From Paenibacillus larvae subsp. larvae (lineage in GTDB: Bacteria > Bacillota > Bacilli > Paenibacillales > NBRC-103111), in the NCBI RefSeq assembly GCF_002003265.1, contig NZ_CP019687.1:124001-188000 (forward strand): a stretch of DNA of 64,000 nucleotides, read 5' to 3'. The notes beneath the pieces are model-generated. The model was not told where the DNA came from and ran no database searches. It worked only from the letters and a program-made list of their open reading frames with translations. Positions 36,606 through 45,469 of this stretch are shown here, in pieces (the stretch's first letter is position 1; every line of letters starts with the position of its first letter). The translations under genes and the position numbers were made by a program.

Positions 36606-37256
36606 ATGAGAAGAGTAGAGATTCTAAATCGGCTAAAAGCTGCAGGGGTAGTTGCAGTGGTTCGCGGATCATCAAAGGAAGAAGCCAATAAAGCCAGTCA
36701 TGCAATCGTTACGGGTGGTATGAAAGGAATAGAACTAACCTTTACAGTTCCTCAAGCCGACGAAGTCATCCGTGAGTTGATTGCTGAATATAGCAATCAA
36801 CCGGAAATCGTGGTGGGAGCGGGTACAGTTTTAGATGCTACTACAGCTCGCCTGGCTATTATGGCTGGGGCGGAATATATTGTCAGTCCAAGTTTTGATC
36901 AGGAAACTGCCGAAATCTGTAATTTGTACCAGATTCCATATTTACCGGGTTGTATGACTATTACTGAGATGCAGCGTGCTTTAAAGAGTGGGGTAGATAT
37001 TATCAAATTGTTCCCTGGAAGTGCCTATGGCCCGAGTATTGTTTCGGCATTTAAAGTACCAATGCCCCAATTGAATATTATGCCAACGGGCGGAGTCAGC
37101 CTCGGCAATATGGAAGATTGGTTTAAAGCTGGTGTTGTTGCCGTCGGGGTTGGAGGTAATTTGTTAGCTCCAGCTAAAACAGGCGACTTTGCGAAAGTGA
37201 CAGAAGTTGCGAAACAATATATGGAAAAATTCCGTCAAATTCGAGGAGCTAACTAA
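36606..37256 (+). CDS. kdgA: KDPG/KHG aldolase
   Basis: Cleaves 2-keto-3-deoxy-6-phosphogluconate to pyruvate and glyceraldehyde-3-phosphate. I chose ATG at 36606 (216 aa) behind AAAGGA; the frame is open to 36555. The Schiff-base lysine lies in VDIIKLFPGSAYGP; VVAVVRGSSKEEA, ELTFTVPQAD and MPTGGVSLGN are the other conserved segments. It ends one base before the kdgK start. Confidence 0.94.
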   Translation: MRRVEILNRLKAAGVVAVVRGSSKEEANKASHAIVTGGMKGIELTFTVPQADEVIRELIAEYSNQPEIVVGAGTVLDATTARLAIMAGAEYIVSPSFDQETAEICNLYQIPYLPGCMTITEMQRALKSGVDIIKLFPGSAYGPSIVSAFKVPMPQLNIMPTGGVSLGNMEDWFKAGVVAVGVGGNLLAPAKTGDFAKVTEVAKQYMEKFRQIRGAN

Positions 37257-37257
37257 T

Positions 37258-38262
37258 ATGGCGAAGGTTGTCACGCTTGGAGAAATTATGTTACGACTTG
37301 CTACGGTAGCGGGAACTCGTATTGATTGTTCTCATCAATTTCAAGCGATGTATGGGGGCGGAGAAGCAAATGTTGCGATTTCTTTAGCTAATTTTGGACA
37401 TCAAGCAGCTTTTGCAAGTAAAGTTCCGAACAATGCTTTGGGAAGAGCAGTAAAGAAACATTTAAATAGTTATGGTGTATCTACAGAGTATTTGCTATTC
37501 GGTGGAGACCGTCTAGGAACTTATTATATGGAAGCGGGTGTCGGTGAACGGGCAGCCAGCGTTATTTATGATCGTTCGCACTCTAGTTTCGCTGTAATGG
37601 AAGAATTAGAATGGAACTTTGTAGAAATGCTTAAAGATGTGGACCTCCTTCATCTTTCCGGGATTACGCCAGCTCTTTCTAAAAGATGGGAGTCATTACT
37701 TTTAGAAATAATTGAAAACGCTAAAAAGGTAAAGGTTAAAATCAGCTTTGATATTAACTATCGCGGGAAATTATGGAGTCAGTCAGAAGCTGGGTCTTTC
37801 TTAGAGAAAGTATTGCCGCAAGTTGATTATTGTTCTGCTGGAAAAATGGATGCGATTTATTTACTGGGAATTGAACCGTATCAAGGGAATGAAGAGGAAC
37901 TGATTTATTACTATCAAAAAATACAAGAGTTATATCCTAATATTCAAGTCTTGTATTCCACTAAACGGACAGTTTACTCTGCCAGCTCAAATGATCTGGT
38001 TGGAACATTATGGCTGGATCAAAAGTATTATGAATCATCTCTTCATAAAATGGATCCGATTGTTGACCGTGTTGGAGGTGGTGATGCTTTTTCCGCTGGT
38101 GTTCTTCATGGGATTCTTAGCGGATATTCCGCTCAACAAATAGTCGATTTTGCGACAACGGCTTCAGCATTGAAGCATACTGTGCAGGGGGATTGTAATC
38201 CATTTACAATTTCGGACATTGAAGCGTTTACCGCTTCAGGTTCTGGAAAAATAATTAGATAA
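37258..38262 (+). CDS. kdgK: 2-keto-3-deoxygluconate kinase (PfkB family)
   Basis: Phosphorylates KDG to KDPG. ATG at 37258 (334 aa) follows GAGGAG. Sugar-binding GGGEANVAISLANFG and the C-terminal PfkB signature DRVGGGDAFSAGVLHG with catalytic Asp are present. Last gene of the hexuronate operon; no clear terminator follows, and IS debris begins within about 15 bases. Confidence 0.94.
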   Translation: MAKVVTLGEIMLRLATVAGTRIDCSHQFQAMYGGGEANVAISLANFGHQAAFASKVPNNALGRAVKKHLNSYGVSTEYLLFGGDRLGTYYMEAGVGERAASVIYDRSHSSFAVMEELEWNFVEMLKDVDLLHLSGITPALSKRWESLLLEIIENAKKVKVKISFDINYRGKLWSQSEAGSFLEKVLPQVDYCSAGKMDAIYLLGIEPYQGNEEELIYYYQKIQELYPNIQVLYSTKRTVYSASSNDLVGTLWLDQKYYESSLHKMDPIVDRVGGGDAFSAGVLHGILSGYSAQQIVDFATTASALKHTVQGDCNPFTISDIEAFTASGSGKIIR

Positions 38263-38274
38263 ATTATATAATAG

Positions 38275-38425
38275 ATCGTTTCCGCTTAACTCTATATATT
38301 TAAATATTTCTTTTCGAGCTTGTTCAGGTGTTTGAAATGTAATACCTTGAATCAGCTCTCTTTTTATGGTTTTGTAAAAGGATTCCATTCATGCATTGTC
38401 ATAAGGGTTTCCTTTTCTACTGATT
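38275..38425 (-). pseudogene. Fossil of an IS3-family transposase (C-terminal part)
   Basis: The minus strand reads SRKGNPYDNA, stop, MESFYKTIKRELIQG and TPEQARKEIFKYIE in one frame, the last conserved block of the IS3 OrfB integrase core (including the final catalytic Glu region). No start, no ends. Confidence 0.7.
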
Positions 38426-38475
38426 GAGTCGATTTCCTATCTGTTTAGGAAAAGGTTCAGTCTTGTTAAAGATTA

Positions 38476-38489
38476 TGAAAACGCTATTA
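38476..38489. promoter_or_regulatory. Probable CcpA cre site before the PTS operon
   Basis: TGAAAACGCTATTA matches 13 of 14 positions of TGWAANCGNTNWCA. It lies 14 bases before the regulator gene, fitting catabolite repression of a sugar operon. Confidence 0.6.
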
Positions 38490-38502
38490 TTGAAGTAAGG
38501 GC

Positions 38503-40337
38503 GTGATGGAATTGAAAGAGCGTTACTCCAAATTGCTACATTTGTTGCAATCATCGTCTGGTAAATATATGAGGGGAGGGGAAATCAGTCAGAAGCTTCA
38601 TGTCACCGAACGTACTGTACGGAATGATATCAAGGATTTAAATGAGAATTTTTTAGTTCATGCAGAGATTGTATCGAACAAGCGGTATGGGTATAAACTT
38701 GTTGGTCAGTTGGATACGAATGTGGGCAAGAACTATCCGGAATATGAGGATCGGGCATTTTTTATTGTTCGCAAGTTGATAGAGACAGAGGAATGGATAA
38801 CATATGAACAAGTCGCTGCAGAACTACATTTTTCCCATCAAACGATTCGGTCAGATGTACAAAAAATAGCTCACCTGATTGCCCGTCGGAATATAGATTT
38901 GAAGCTTGAGACGGTCATTTTCCATGGAATCCGTTTAACGGGGAGTGAATGGTCAAAGCGAATGTTATGGCATGAGATGGCGCGATTGCAGTGCACGTCG
39001 AGTGAAGAAGGGAAGTTTTTAATTCATAAGTACTTTGATTCAAATGATTCTATGCCAGGTTTATATGAAGATGTTCAACACCTTATTCGAAAAGAGAATG
39101 CTCTGGCTACGCCAGAGCAAGTCACATCGACAGTTGCGCATCTTTTTATTTTATGTAAAAGAGATGGAGAAAAATGCAAATTAGAATTAGTGATTCCTTT
39201 GGAATCAAAAGAATATGTACTGGCGAAGAAGTTGTTAGAGAAAACGGGAGAAGTTGCGAACCACATCTTTTCTGATGATGCAGTCCTTTATCTGTCGGCT
39301 CAGTTGATCGGATTTAAGTGGTTTTTTGAACCAGAAAAATGGAGGCAGACTGAAGCATCTTTTTATCTGCCAATAATTCAGCAGTCATTAAGAAATAGCG
39401 GGGCCCAGTTTCACTATCCTTTGGCGGAAGACGAGGAACTGGTTCAGGCATTATCAGCACATTTAATGAAGACAGCGATCGCACTTCAGCGGCAAATCCC
39501 GATTAGGAATCCGCTTCTTGATCAGATTAAATCGGATTATATTCAAGCCTATCAAATGGCCGTACTAGTAGCAGATGAATGGAAAAAAAGTTGAAATGGT
39601 GGATCCCTGAACAGGAGACTGGCTACATTGCTCTTCATCTAGCCCATGCAATGGAACGGTTAAAGAGCAAAAAGATGAAAGTGGCGATTTTAAACACTGG
39701 TAACAGCGTGACAGCGAATTTGATTAAATATCGCGTGCTTCGGAGGATTCCTGAAATTGATATTCAAGGAATATATACAACTGATACGATCGAATATTGT
39801 CCAGAGAATGTACAATTAATACTTTCCACATTTCCTTATGAATCAAAGAGGCGGAAAGTTATAGTTATTCACGATTTACTAACAAGAGAAGATTTAGAAA
39901 TTATCAATCGTTCGGTGAATATCGGCATAATGAAAAATGCACTGCACCCGGATTGGTTTTTTAGGGGAAATGAAAAAACAAAAGAGCAGTTTTTAAATGC
40001 CATGTTGAAAGCCATTGGAAAGGAACATTACCTTTCAAGCCTGTTAGAAAGGGAGGCGCTATCGTCTACTGAAGTTGGTCACAAGTCGGCCATTCCTCAT
40101 CCCTTAGTAAAAATGAAGGAAAAGAAATTCAGTATTCATATCGGGATCAATGAAAAACCGATTTTATGGGGCAATAAATACGTGCAGCTCGTATTTTTAT
40201 TTTTTCCTACAGATACAGACCGTGAGTATTATGAACGGTTGTTCCGTGAGGTTTATCAGTTAGTTACATCGGAAGCAAGAGTAGAACAACTTATTTGGGC
40301 TAAAACGTTTGATGAATTTATTCAACAATTATATTAA
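38503..40337 (+). pseudogene. PRD-containing PTS-controlled transcription activator, frameshifted
   Basis: MtlR/LicR/ManR-type activator. Start GTG at 38503 or ATG at 38506. Part one (363 codons) has two helix-turn-helix domains (GGEISQKLHVTERTVRNDIK and YEQVAAELHFSHQTIRSDVQ) and PRD-like domains. At 39586-39592 a run of seven A puts the frame out; with eight it would read on as EWKKKLKWWIPEQETGYIAL into PRD2, an EIIB-like and an EIIA-like domain (SAIPHPLV) up to 40337. Intact length would be about 611 residues. The EIIB-like site reads ILNTGNSVTANLI with no Cys. An ATG at 39579 might allow coupled translation of the second half. Confidence 0.82.
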
Positions 40338-40356
40338 AAACCAGGGAGGAACAATC

Positions 40357-41235
40357 ATGTTAACTACAATGAAGGAACTATTAAAAGTTGCGTATGAATA
40401 TAAATTTGCAGTGGGATCTTATAACGTCGCGAATAGTGAATTCGTCCGAGCGATTATTGAAACGGCAGAAGAAAAACAAGCACCGGCGATCTTACAAATT
40501 CACCCCAATGAATTAAATTTAATCAGTGATGAATTCATTGCGTATTGTCGGGAAGCAGCTCACCGTGCAAAGGTCCCAGTTGGCATTCATTTGGATCATG
40601 GAGGTACGTTAGAAGATATCATCCGAGCGGTAAGAAACGGTTATACGTCCGTGATGATGGATGCATCTCATCTTCCTTATGAGGAGAATATAGAGCTGAC
40701 GAAGAAGGCGGTAGAGATTGCACATGCAGTAGGTGTCTCTGTGGAAGCAGAGCTAGGTACGATCGGAAACAATGGAGACAGTTCAGAAGGTGGGGCAAAT
40801 ACTATTTTGTATACAGATCCAGAACAGGCTGTCGATTTTGTGAAGCGAACGAACGTTGACACACTAGCCGTGGCAATCGGAACCTCTCACGGAATTTATC
40901 CAAAAGACCGGGCGCCAAAAATTCAAATTGATCGGTTGAAAAAAATCAATGAATTGATTGGTATCCCTCTTGTGTTACACGGTGGATCAGATAATCCGGA
41001 TGAAGATATTCGAGCGGCAATAGAAAACGGAGTAGCAAAGATTAATCTTTCAAGTGATATGAAGCGGGCGTTTTTTCTTCAATTGAGAAAAACACTATCA
41101 GATCAACCCAATGCGTTTGAGCCGGATGTCATTTACCCGGATGCGAATAAAGCAGCTAAAGAAGTATTGGCTTTCAAAATGGACTTGTTTAAATCAACTG
41201 GAAAAGCACCACTCTATCAGCTCGCTGCTTTTTAA
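40357..41235 (+). CDS. Class II ketose-bisphosphate aldolase (GatY/KbaY/FbaA family)
   Basis: Zinc aldolase of 292 residues that would split the phosphorylated sugar made by the neighbouring PTS. ATG at 40357 follows AGGGAGG. The Zn ligands are in VGIHLDHGGTLED, AIGTSHGIYP and LVLHGGSDNPDED; VEAELGTIGNNGD is the mobile loop. The lineage (fructose-, tagatose- or another bisphosphate) cannot be told from the sequence alone. Operon with the PTS genes. Confidence 0.92.
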   Translation: MLTTMKELLKVAYEYKFAVGSYNVANSEFVRAIIETAEEKQAPAILQIHPNELNLISDEFIAYCREAAHRAKVPVGIHLDHGGTLEDIIRAVRNGYTSVMMDASHLPYEENIELTKKAVEIAHAVGVSVEAELGTIGNNGDSSEGGANTILYTDPEQAVDFVKRTNVDTLAVAIGTSHGIYPKDRAPKIQIDRLKKINELIGIPLVLHGGSDNPDEDIRAAIENGVAKINLSSDMKRAFFLQLRKTLSDQPNAFEPDVIYPDANKAAKEVLAFKMDLFKSTGKAPLYQLAAF

Positions 41236-41262
41236 GGCCATTGACTAAGGAAGAGGGAAAAG

Positions 41263-43146
41263 ATGTCGATTCTACAGCTATTGACGAATAATACTATTTT
41301 AATAGACATTCAAGCGAAAGACCAGATGTCCTTGTTAGACGAAATGATTCAAACGCTGGATCAGGAAGGATATTTAACCAATCAGAGTGCTTTTAAAGAA
41401 GCGATCCTGAAGCGGGAGGAACAAGTATCCACTAACATTGGAGACGGTGTTGCGATCCCTCATGCCCGTACTAACTCCGTGAGAAAACCATTTATTTTGT
41501 TCGCACGATCAAGTGAGGGGATCTGGTACGGCCAGGAAAAGTGTCATTTATTTTTTATGATCGGTGTAAGAGAGAATTCTTCTTCTGAACATATACAAAT
41601 ACTTTCGTCACTCGCGACATTATTAATGGATGAGTCATTCCGCGCACAATTACTATTAGCCCAATCAAAAGATGGCGTTCTTTCATCAATTGAACAGAAA
41701 GAGACGGCTGGCTATGAGTATCAAGAGAAAGATCACGCCTCTTTAGCAAATCAAAAGATGAAGAAAGTTGTTGCTGTGACATCTTGTCCAACAGGTATTG
41801 CCCATACGTATATGGCGGCAGAATCATTAAAGCAAGCGGCACAAGAAATGGGCGTTCAGCTAAAGGTACAAACGAATGGGGCATCTGGTGTCGGTAATCA
41901 GTTATCGAAAGAAGAAATATCAGCGGCAGACGGTGTGATTGTGGCGGCAGATACTCATGTGGATTTGACTCCATTTGAGGGGAAAAATCTTGTTCAAACC
42001 TCCGTTAAAGACGGAATTCAACAGCCGAAAAAATTGATTACCGCAGCGCTTGCCGAAAGAACTGTTCCTTTTCAAGCTAAACAGTCTGATAAGCCGAAAG
42101 ATACCAGCGAAGGAAATCGTCCCAAGTTTTATCAGCACGTAATGAATGGCGTTTCGTATATGATTCCTTTTGTTGTAGCAGGAGGAATATTAATCGCCAT
42201 ATCATTCTTTTTCGGCATCAACGCCAGCAACCCGGATAGCCCAGAATACAATGTCTTCGCTGCGTTTCTGGGCACAGTTGGCGGGGAAGCAGCTTTTGCC
42301 CTTATGATTCCTATCTTTGCAGGGTATATTTCGTATAGTATCGCTAATCGTCCTGGACTGGCTCCCGGTGCAATCGGTGGGATGCTTGCTGCCATTGGCG
42401 GCTCTGGCTTCTTAGGCGGACTCGTTGCAGGTTTTTTAGCTGGGTATATCGTTCTATTACTGAAAAAATGGCTAGTACACCTTCCGGTATCTCTTCAAAG
42501 TTTAAATCCTGTGCTTTTTTATCCTGTACTTGGTGCGTTTTTTACTGGATTTACCATGCAATTTGTTGTGAATGTTCCTTTATCCAACTTGAACTTATTC
42601 TTAGTGGATTGGTTAGGAAGTTTACAAGGAACGAATGCCGTTATTCTGGGTGGTTTACTCGCTGGTATGATGGCGTTTGATATGGGCGGGCCAATTAATA
42701 AAACAGCTTCGGCATTTGGACTGGCGATGTTCAGTAGCGGAGTATACGAACCATCTGCAGCTTTAATGGTAGGCGGCATGGTTCCGCCGCTTGGTATTGC
42801 ACTTGCTACTACATTTTTTAAAAACAAATTCACTAAGGAGGAGCGTGATGCAGGCAAAGCGACCTACATTATGGGCGCGTGCTTTATTACAGAAGGAGTG
42901 ATTCCATTTGCAGCTTCTGACCCGCTCCGGGTGATCCCGGCGAACGTTGTTGGTTCGATAATAGGTGGTAGTTTATGCATGTATATGGATATTTCACTAC
43001 GTGCACCGCACGGTGGAATCTTTGTTATTCCTATTGCGGCAAACAGACCCGTTCTTTATATCGGATGTATTTTACTCGGAAGTATTCTTACATGTATCAT
43101 GATCGGCCTTATGAAAAAGAGTTTGGTAACCCAATCTGTCAAGTAA
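41263..43146 (+). CDS. Fructose-type PTS EIIABC
   Basis: Membrane sugar permease and kinase of 627 residues: EIIA at 1-150 (phospho-His67 in VAIPHARTNS), EIIB at about 167-265 (Cys175 in VTSCPTGIAHTYMAA), EIIC from about 285 with ten or so helices (NGVSYMIPFVVAGGILIAIS, GGPINKTASAF, ACFITEGVIPFA). It follows the aldolase by 27 bases behind GGAAGAGGG. The substrate is a fructose-class hexose or mannosylglycerate-like compound; not resolvable here. Confidence 0.92.
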   Translation: MSILQLLTNNTILIDIQAKDQMSLLDEMIQTLDQEGYLTNQSAFKEAILKREEQVSTNIGDGVAIPHARTNSVRKPFILFARSSEGIWYGQEKCHLFFMIGVRENSSSEHIQILSSLATLLMDESFRAQLLLAQSKDGVLSSIEQKETAGYEYQEKDHASLANQKMKKVVAVTSCPTGIAHTYMAAESLKQAAQEMGVQLKVQTNGASGVGNQLSKEEISAADGVIVAADTHVDLTPFEGKNLVQTSVKDGIQQPKKLITAALAERTVPFQAKQSDKPKDTSEGNRPKFYQHVMNGVSYMIPFVVAGGILIAISFFFGINASNPDSPEYNVFAAFLGTVGGEAAFALMIPIFAGYISYSIANRPGLAPGAIGGMLAAIGGSGFLGGLVAGFLAGYIVLLLKKWLVHLPVSLQSLNPVLFYPVLGAFFTGFTMQFVVNVPLSNLNLFLVDWLGSLQGTNAVILGGLLAGMMAFDMGGPINKTASAFGLAMFSSGVYEPSAALMVGGMVPPLGIALATTFFKNKFTKEERDAGKATYIMGACFITEGVIPFAASDPLRVIPANVVGSIIGGSLCMYMDISLRAPHGGIFVIPIAANRPVLYIGCILLGSILTCIMIGLMKKSLVTQSVK

Positions 43147-43174
43147 AAAGAGGCGGTTTAAAGGAGAAATTCAA

Positions 43175-43639
43175 ATGGACTTACGTGAATTCATTGATAC
43201 TGATTTAATTAATTTAGAACTAGGAACGAAGACAAAAGAAGACACGATTGATGCCTTAGCAAGCCTTATGGTGGAGAAAGGGTACGTTCATGAAAAAGAA
43301 GATTATGTTCATGAAGTACTTGAAAGGGAGAAAAGAGGATTGACTGGCATTGGCCAGTCAATCGCAATCCCACATGGAAAATCAGCCAGTGTTACGAGAA
43401 CGTGTATTGCAATCGGACGCACTGCAAATGATCTTGAGTGGGAAGCACCAGACCAGCGGCCTGTTCGTATTGTCTTGCTTTTTGCAGTTGAGGAAAAGCA
43501 TCAAAATACAACACATTTACGGTTGTTGGCGGCTATCGCAAGTGCATTAGCTGATGAAGAATTGTGTCGTGGACTATTAACCGCGACCACAAAGGAGAAA
43601 GTTATCTCTTTGTTTCAAGATAAACAATTTGAAAAATGA
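43175..43639 (+). CDS. PTS fructose-type EIIA
   Basis: A 154-residue phosphocarrier with phospho-His67 in IAIPHGKSAS. AAAGGAG precedes ATG. It begins a second, split PTS (separate EIIA, EIIB, EIIC) directly after the fused EIIABC. Confidence 0.92.
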   Translation: MDLREFIDTDLINLELGTKTKEDTIDALASLMVEKGYVHEKEDYVHEVLEREKRGLTGIGQSIAIPHGKSASVTRTCIAIGRTANDLEWEAPDQRPVRIVLLFAVEEKHQNTTHLRLLAAIASALADEELCRGLLTATTKEKVISLFQDKQFEK

Positions 43640-43668
43640 AGGCGCTTACTTTGGGAGGAGAGATTGGG

Positions 43669-43983
43669 ATGAAGATTGTTGGAGTAGCTGCTTGTACTGC
43701 TGGAATTGCACATACGTATTTAGCGAAAGAAAAACTGATCAAAGGGGCGGGGGATCTGGGGCATAGTATCAAAATCGAAACACAAGGGACAATTGGAATA
43801 GAAGACGAACTAACAGCGAAAGAAATCGCAGAAGCAGATGTCGTCATTATCGCCGCAGATATCAATGTAGGAGGAAAGGAGCGCTTTGAAGATAAATGGG
43901 TTGTATCCGTTCCAACCCATGTTGTCATTAAATCTCCAAAAGCCTTAATCAGTAAAATCGAAAAGGAATTTAAAAAATATTAA
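43669..43983 (+). CDS. PTS fructose-type EIIB
   Basis: A 105-residue EIIB with Cys9 in VAACTAGIAHTYLAKE. I chose ATG at 43669 behind GGGAGGAG; the frame is open to 43636. Partner of the adjacent EIIA and EIIC. Confidence 0.92.
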   Translation: MKIVGVAACTAGIAHTYLAKEKLIKGAGDLGHSIKIETQGTIGIEDELTAKEIAEADVVIIAADINVGGKERFEDKWVVSVPTHVVIKSPKALISKIEKEFKKY

Positions 43984-43997
43984 GGTGGAGTATGGTG

Positions 43998-45089
43998 ATG
44001 AAACTGGGAGTTGGTATTAAAAAACACTTGTTAACTGGTATTTCATTCATGATCCCTATTATTGTAGCGTCTGGGCTTTGTATTGCACTTGGACAGATTT
44101 TTGGAGGTACAGGTGTCTCAGAACAAGAAGGAACGATTCCCCATTTGATTAACCAGATAGGCGGATGGGGAATGGGATTGGTTGTTCCTGCCTTTACGGC
44201 CGCTATTGCCTACTCGATTGCTGATAAACCTGGGATAGCTCCTGGTTTGATCATTGGGTTGATCTCTGTTGAAATCAAAGCAGGATTTATTGGAGGCATC
44301 CTTGGAGGATTTTTAGTTGGGTATTTTGTTTTATTCCTTAAAAGAAAAATTAAACTTCCAAAAAGTATGATAGGGCTAATGCCGATTATGATTCTGCCGC
44401 TATTCGCCACACTCTTATGCGGATTAGTGATGCTTTTATTCATCGGAAAACCTATCGTTTACTTACAGGACGCACTTATTGACCTATTGAACTCTATGAA
44501 AGGTAACTCCAAGTTACTCATGGGTGCCATTTTAGGTGCCATGTCGAGTTTCGATTTTGGGGGACCTGTTAATAAGACGGCTTCACTCTTTGCTGATGGT
44601 CTTCTCGTTGAAAAGGTATATGGACCTGAAGCTGTGAAGTTCATTGGTTCCATGGTACCACCATTTGGTATTGCGATTTCATTTTTACTAACTCGTAATA
44701 AATATACGAAGACCGAAAAAGAATCCTTAAAAGCTGCTGTTCCCATGGGAATCTGTATGATCACAGAAGGTGTCATTCCGACAGCCCGTGACCTGATACG
44801 ATTCGTCGCTGCCTGCTCCGTAGGCTCTGCTGTCGGTGGTGGATTATCGATGATGTGGAACGTGGGTAGCACAGTACCCCATGGAGGTCTTTTCGTTGTT
44901 CCATTAATGATCAATCCTCTCTTCTTCTGTCTCGCATTACTTATCGGAAGTCTCGTAACAGGTATTATCTTATCCGTCTGGAAACCGATCGTAAAAGAAG
45001 AAGAAAATAACCTTGGAGAACTAGAGACAGAAGGTGAGTTGGATCTTTCCACCATCGACTTTGGTGTTAAGGCTAAACATCAAAGATAG
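43998..45089 (+). CDS. PTS fructose-type EIIC
   Basis: Membrane channel of about 363 residues with the fructose-type motifs LLTGISFMIPIIVASGLCIA, DFGGPVNKTASLFADG and GICMITEGVIPTARD. ATG at 43998 sits 7 bases after GGTGGAG; ATG at 43992 is too close to that site. Last gene of the PTS operon. The C-terminal tail is acidic (LGELETEGELDLSTIDF). Confidence 0.92.
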   Translation: MKLGVGIKKHLLTGISFMIPIIVASGLCIALGQIFGGTGVSEQEGTIPHLINQIGGWGMGLVVPAFTAAIAYSIADKPGIAPGLIIGLISVEIKAGFIGGILGGFLVGYFVLFLKRKIKLPKSMIGLMPIMILPLFATLLCGLVMLLFIGKPIVYLQDALIDLLNSMKGNSKLLMGAILGAMSSFDFGGPVNKTASLFADGLLVEKVYGPEAVKFIGSMVPPFGIAISFLLTRNKYTKTEKESLKAAVPMGICMITEGVIPTARDLIRFVAACSVGSAVGGGLSMMWNVGSTVPHGGLFVVPLMINPLFFCLALLIGSLVTGIILSVWKPIVKEEENNLGELETEGELDLSTIDFGVKAKHQR

Positions 45090-45163
45090 TGCTTGATACC
45101 ATTAAATTTTATGTTTGAGTTGTAGAAACATGAAGGCTATTTCATCTTAAAAAGCGAAAAAGT

Positions 45164-45204
45164 ATGAATCCCCCTGGACCCTGCAAAGCAGGGGGGATTC
45201 ATAT
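45164..45204 (+). terminator. Hairpin after the PTS operon
   Basis: TATGAATCCCCC pairs with GGGGGGATTCATA around a 16-base loop. A T-run is missing, so it may act as a 3' stabiliser. Confidence 0.5.
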
Positions 45205-45326
45205 AGCTTGAGAATGTGATGGCATGGAGATATGGGAATAGCTAAACGATAATTGGGTAAGCCTCACCTTATATAAGTTATTCCAAAGATATGAGTCACG
45301 TCATTTTAACCATTTTTCTCTTAATG

Positions 45327-45407
45327 CTATCCTAAGATGCTAAGAATCGCGCTATGAATATAAGGTTCGGCGTTAAAGACGGGCATAAGCACGGATATTT
45401 TGGGCAT
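45327..45407 (-). pseudogene. Stump of a family 2 glycosyltransferase
   Basis: Minus-strand ATG at 45407 behind AGAGGTG gives MPKISVLMPVFNAEPYIHSA then ILSILG and a stop: exactly the first 26 residues of a GT-A glycosyltransferase. The rest is gone; the sequence to the left is unrelated and AT-rich. It marks the left edge of the glycan island. Confidence 0.7.
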
Positions 45408-45469
45408 GATATCACCTCTTCTATTCTGCAAACTGTTCCTTCCCTCTCCGCTTTATGCTGCCCGGTCTT

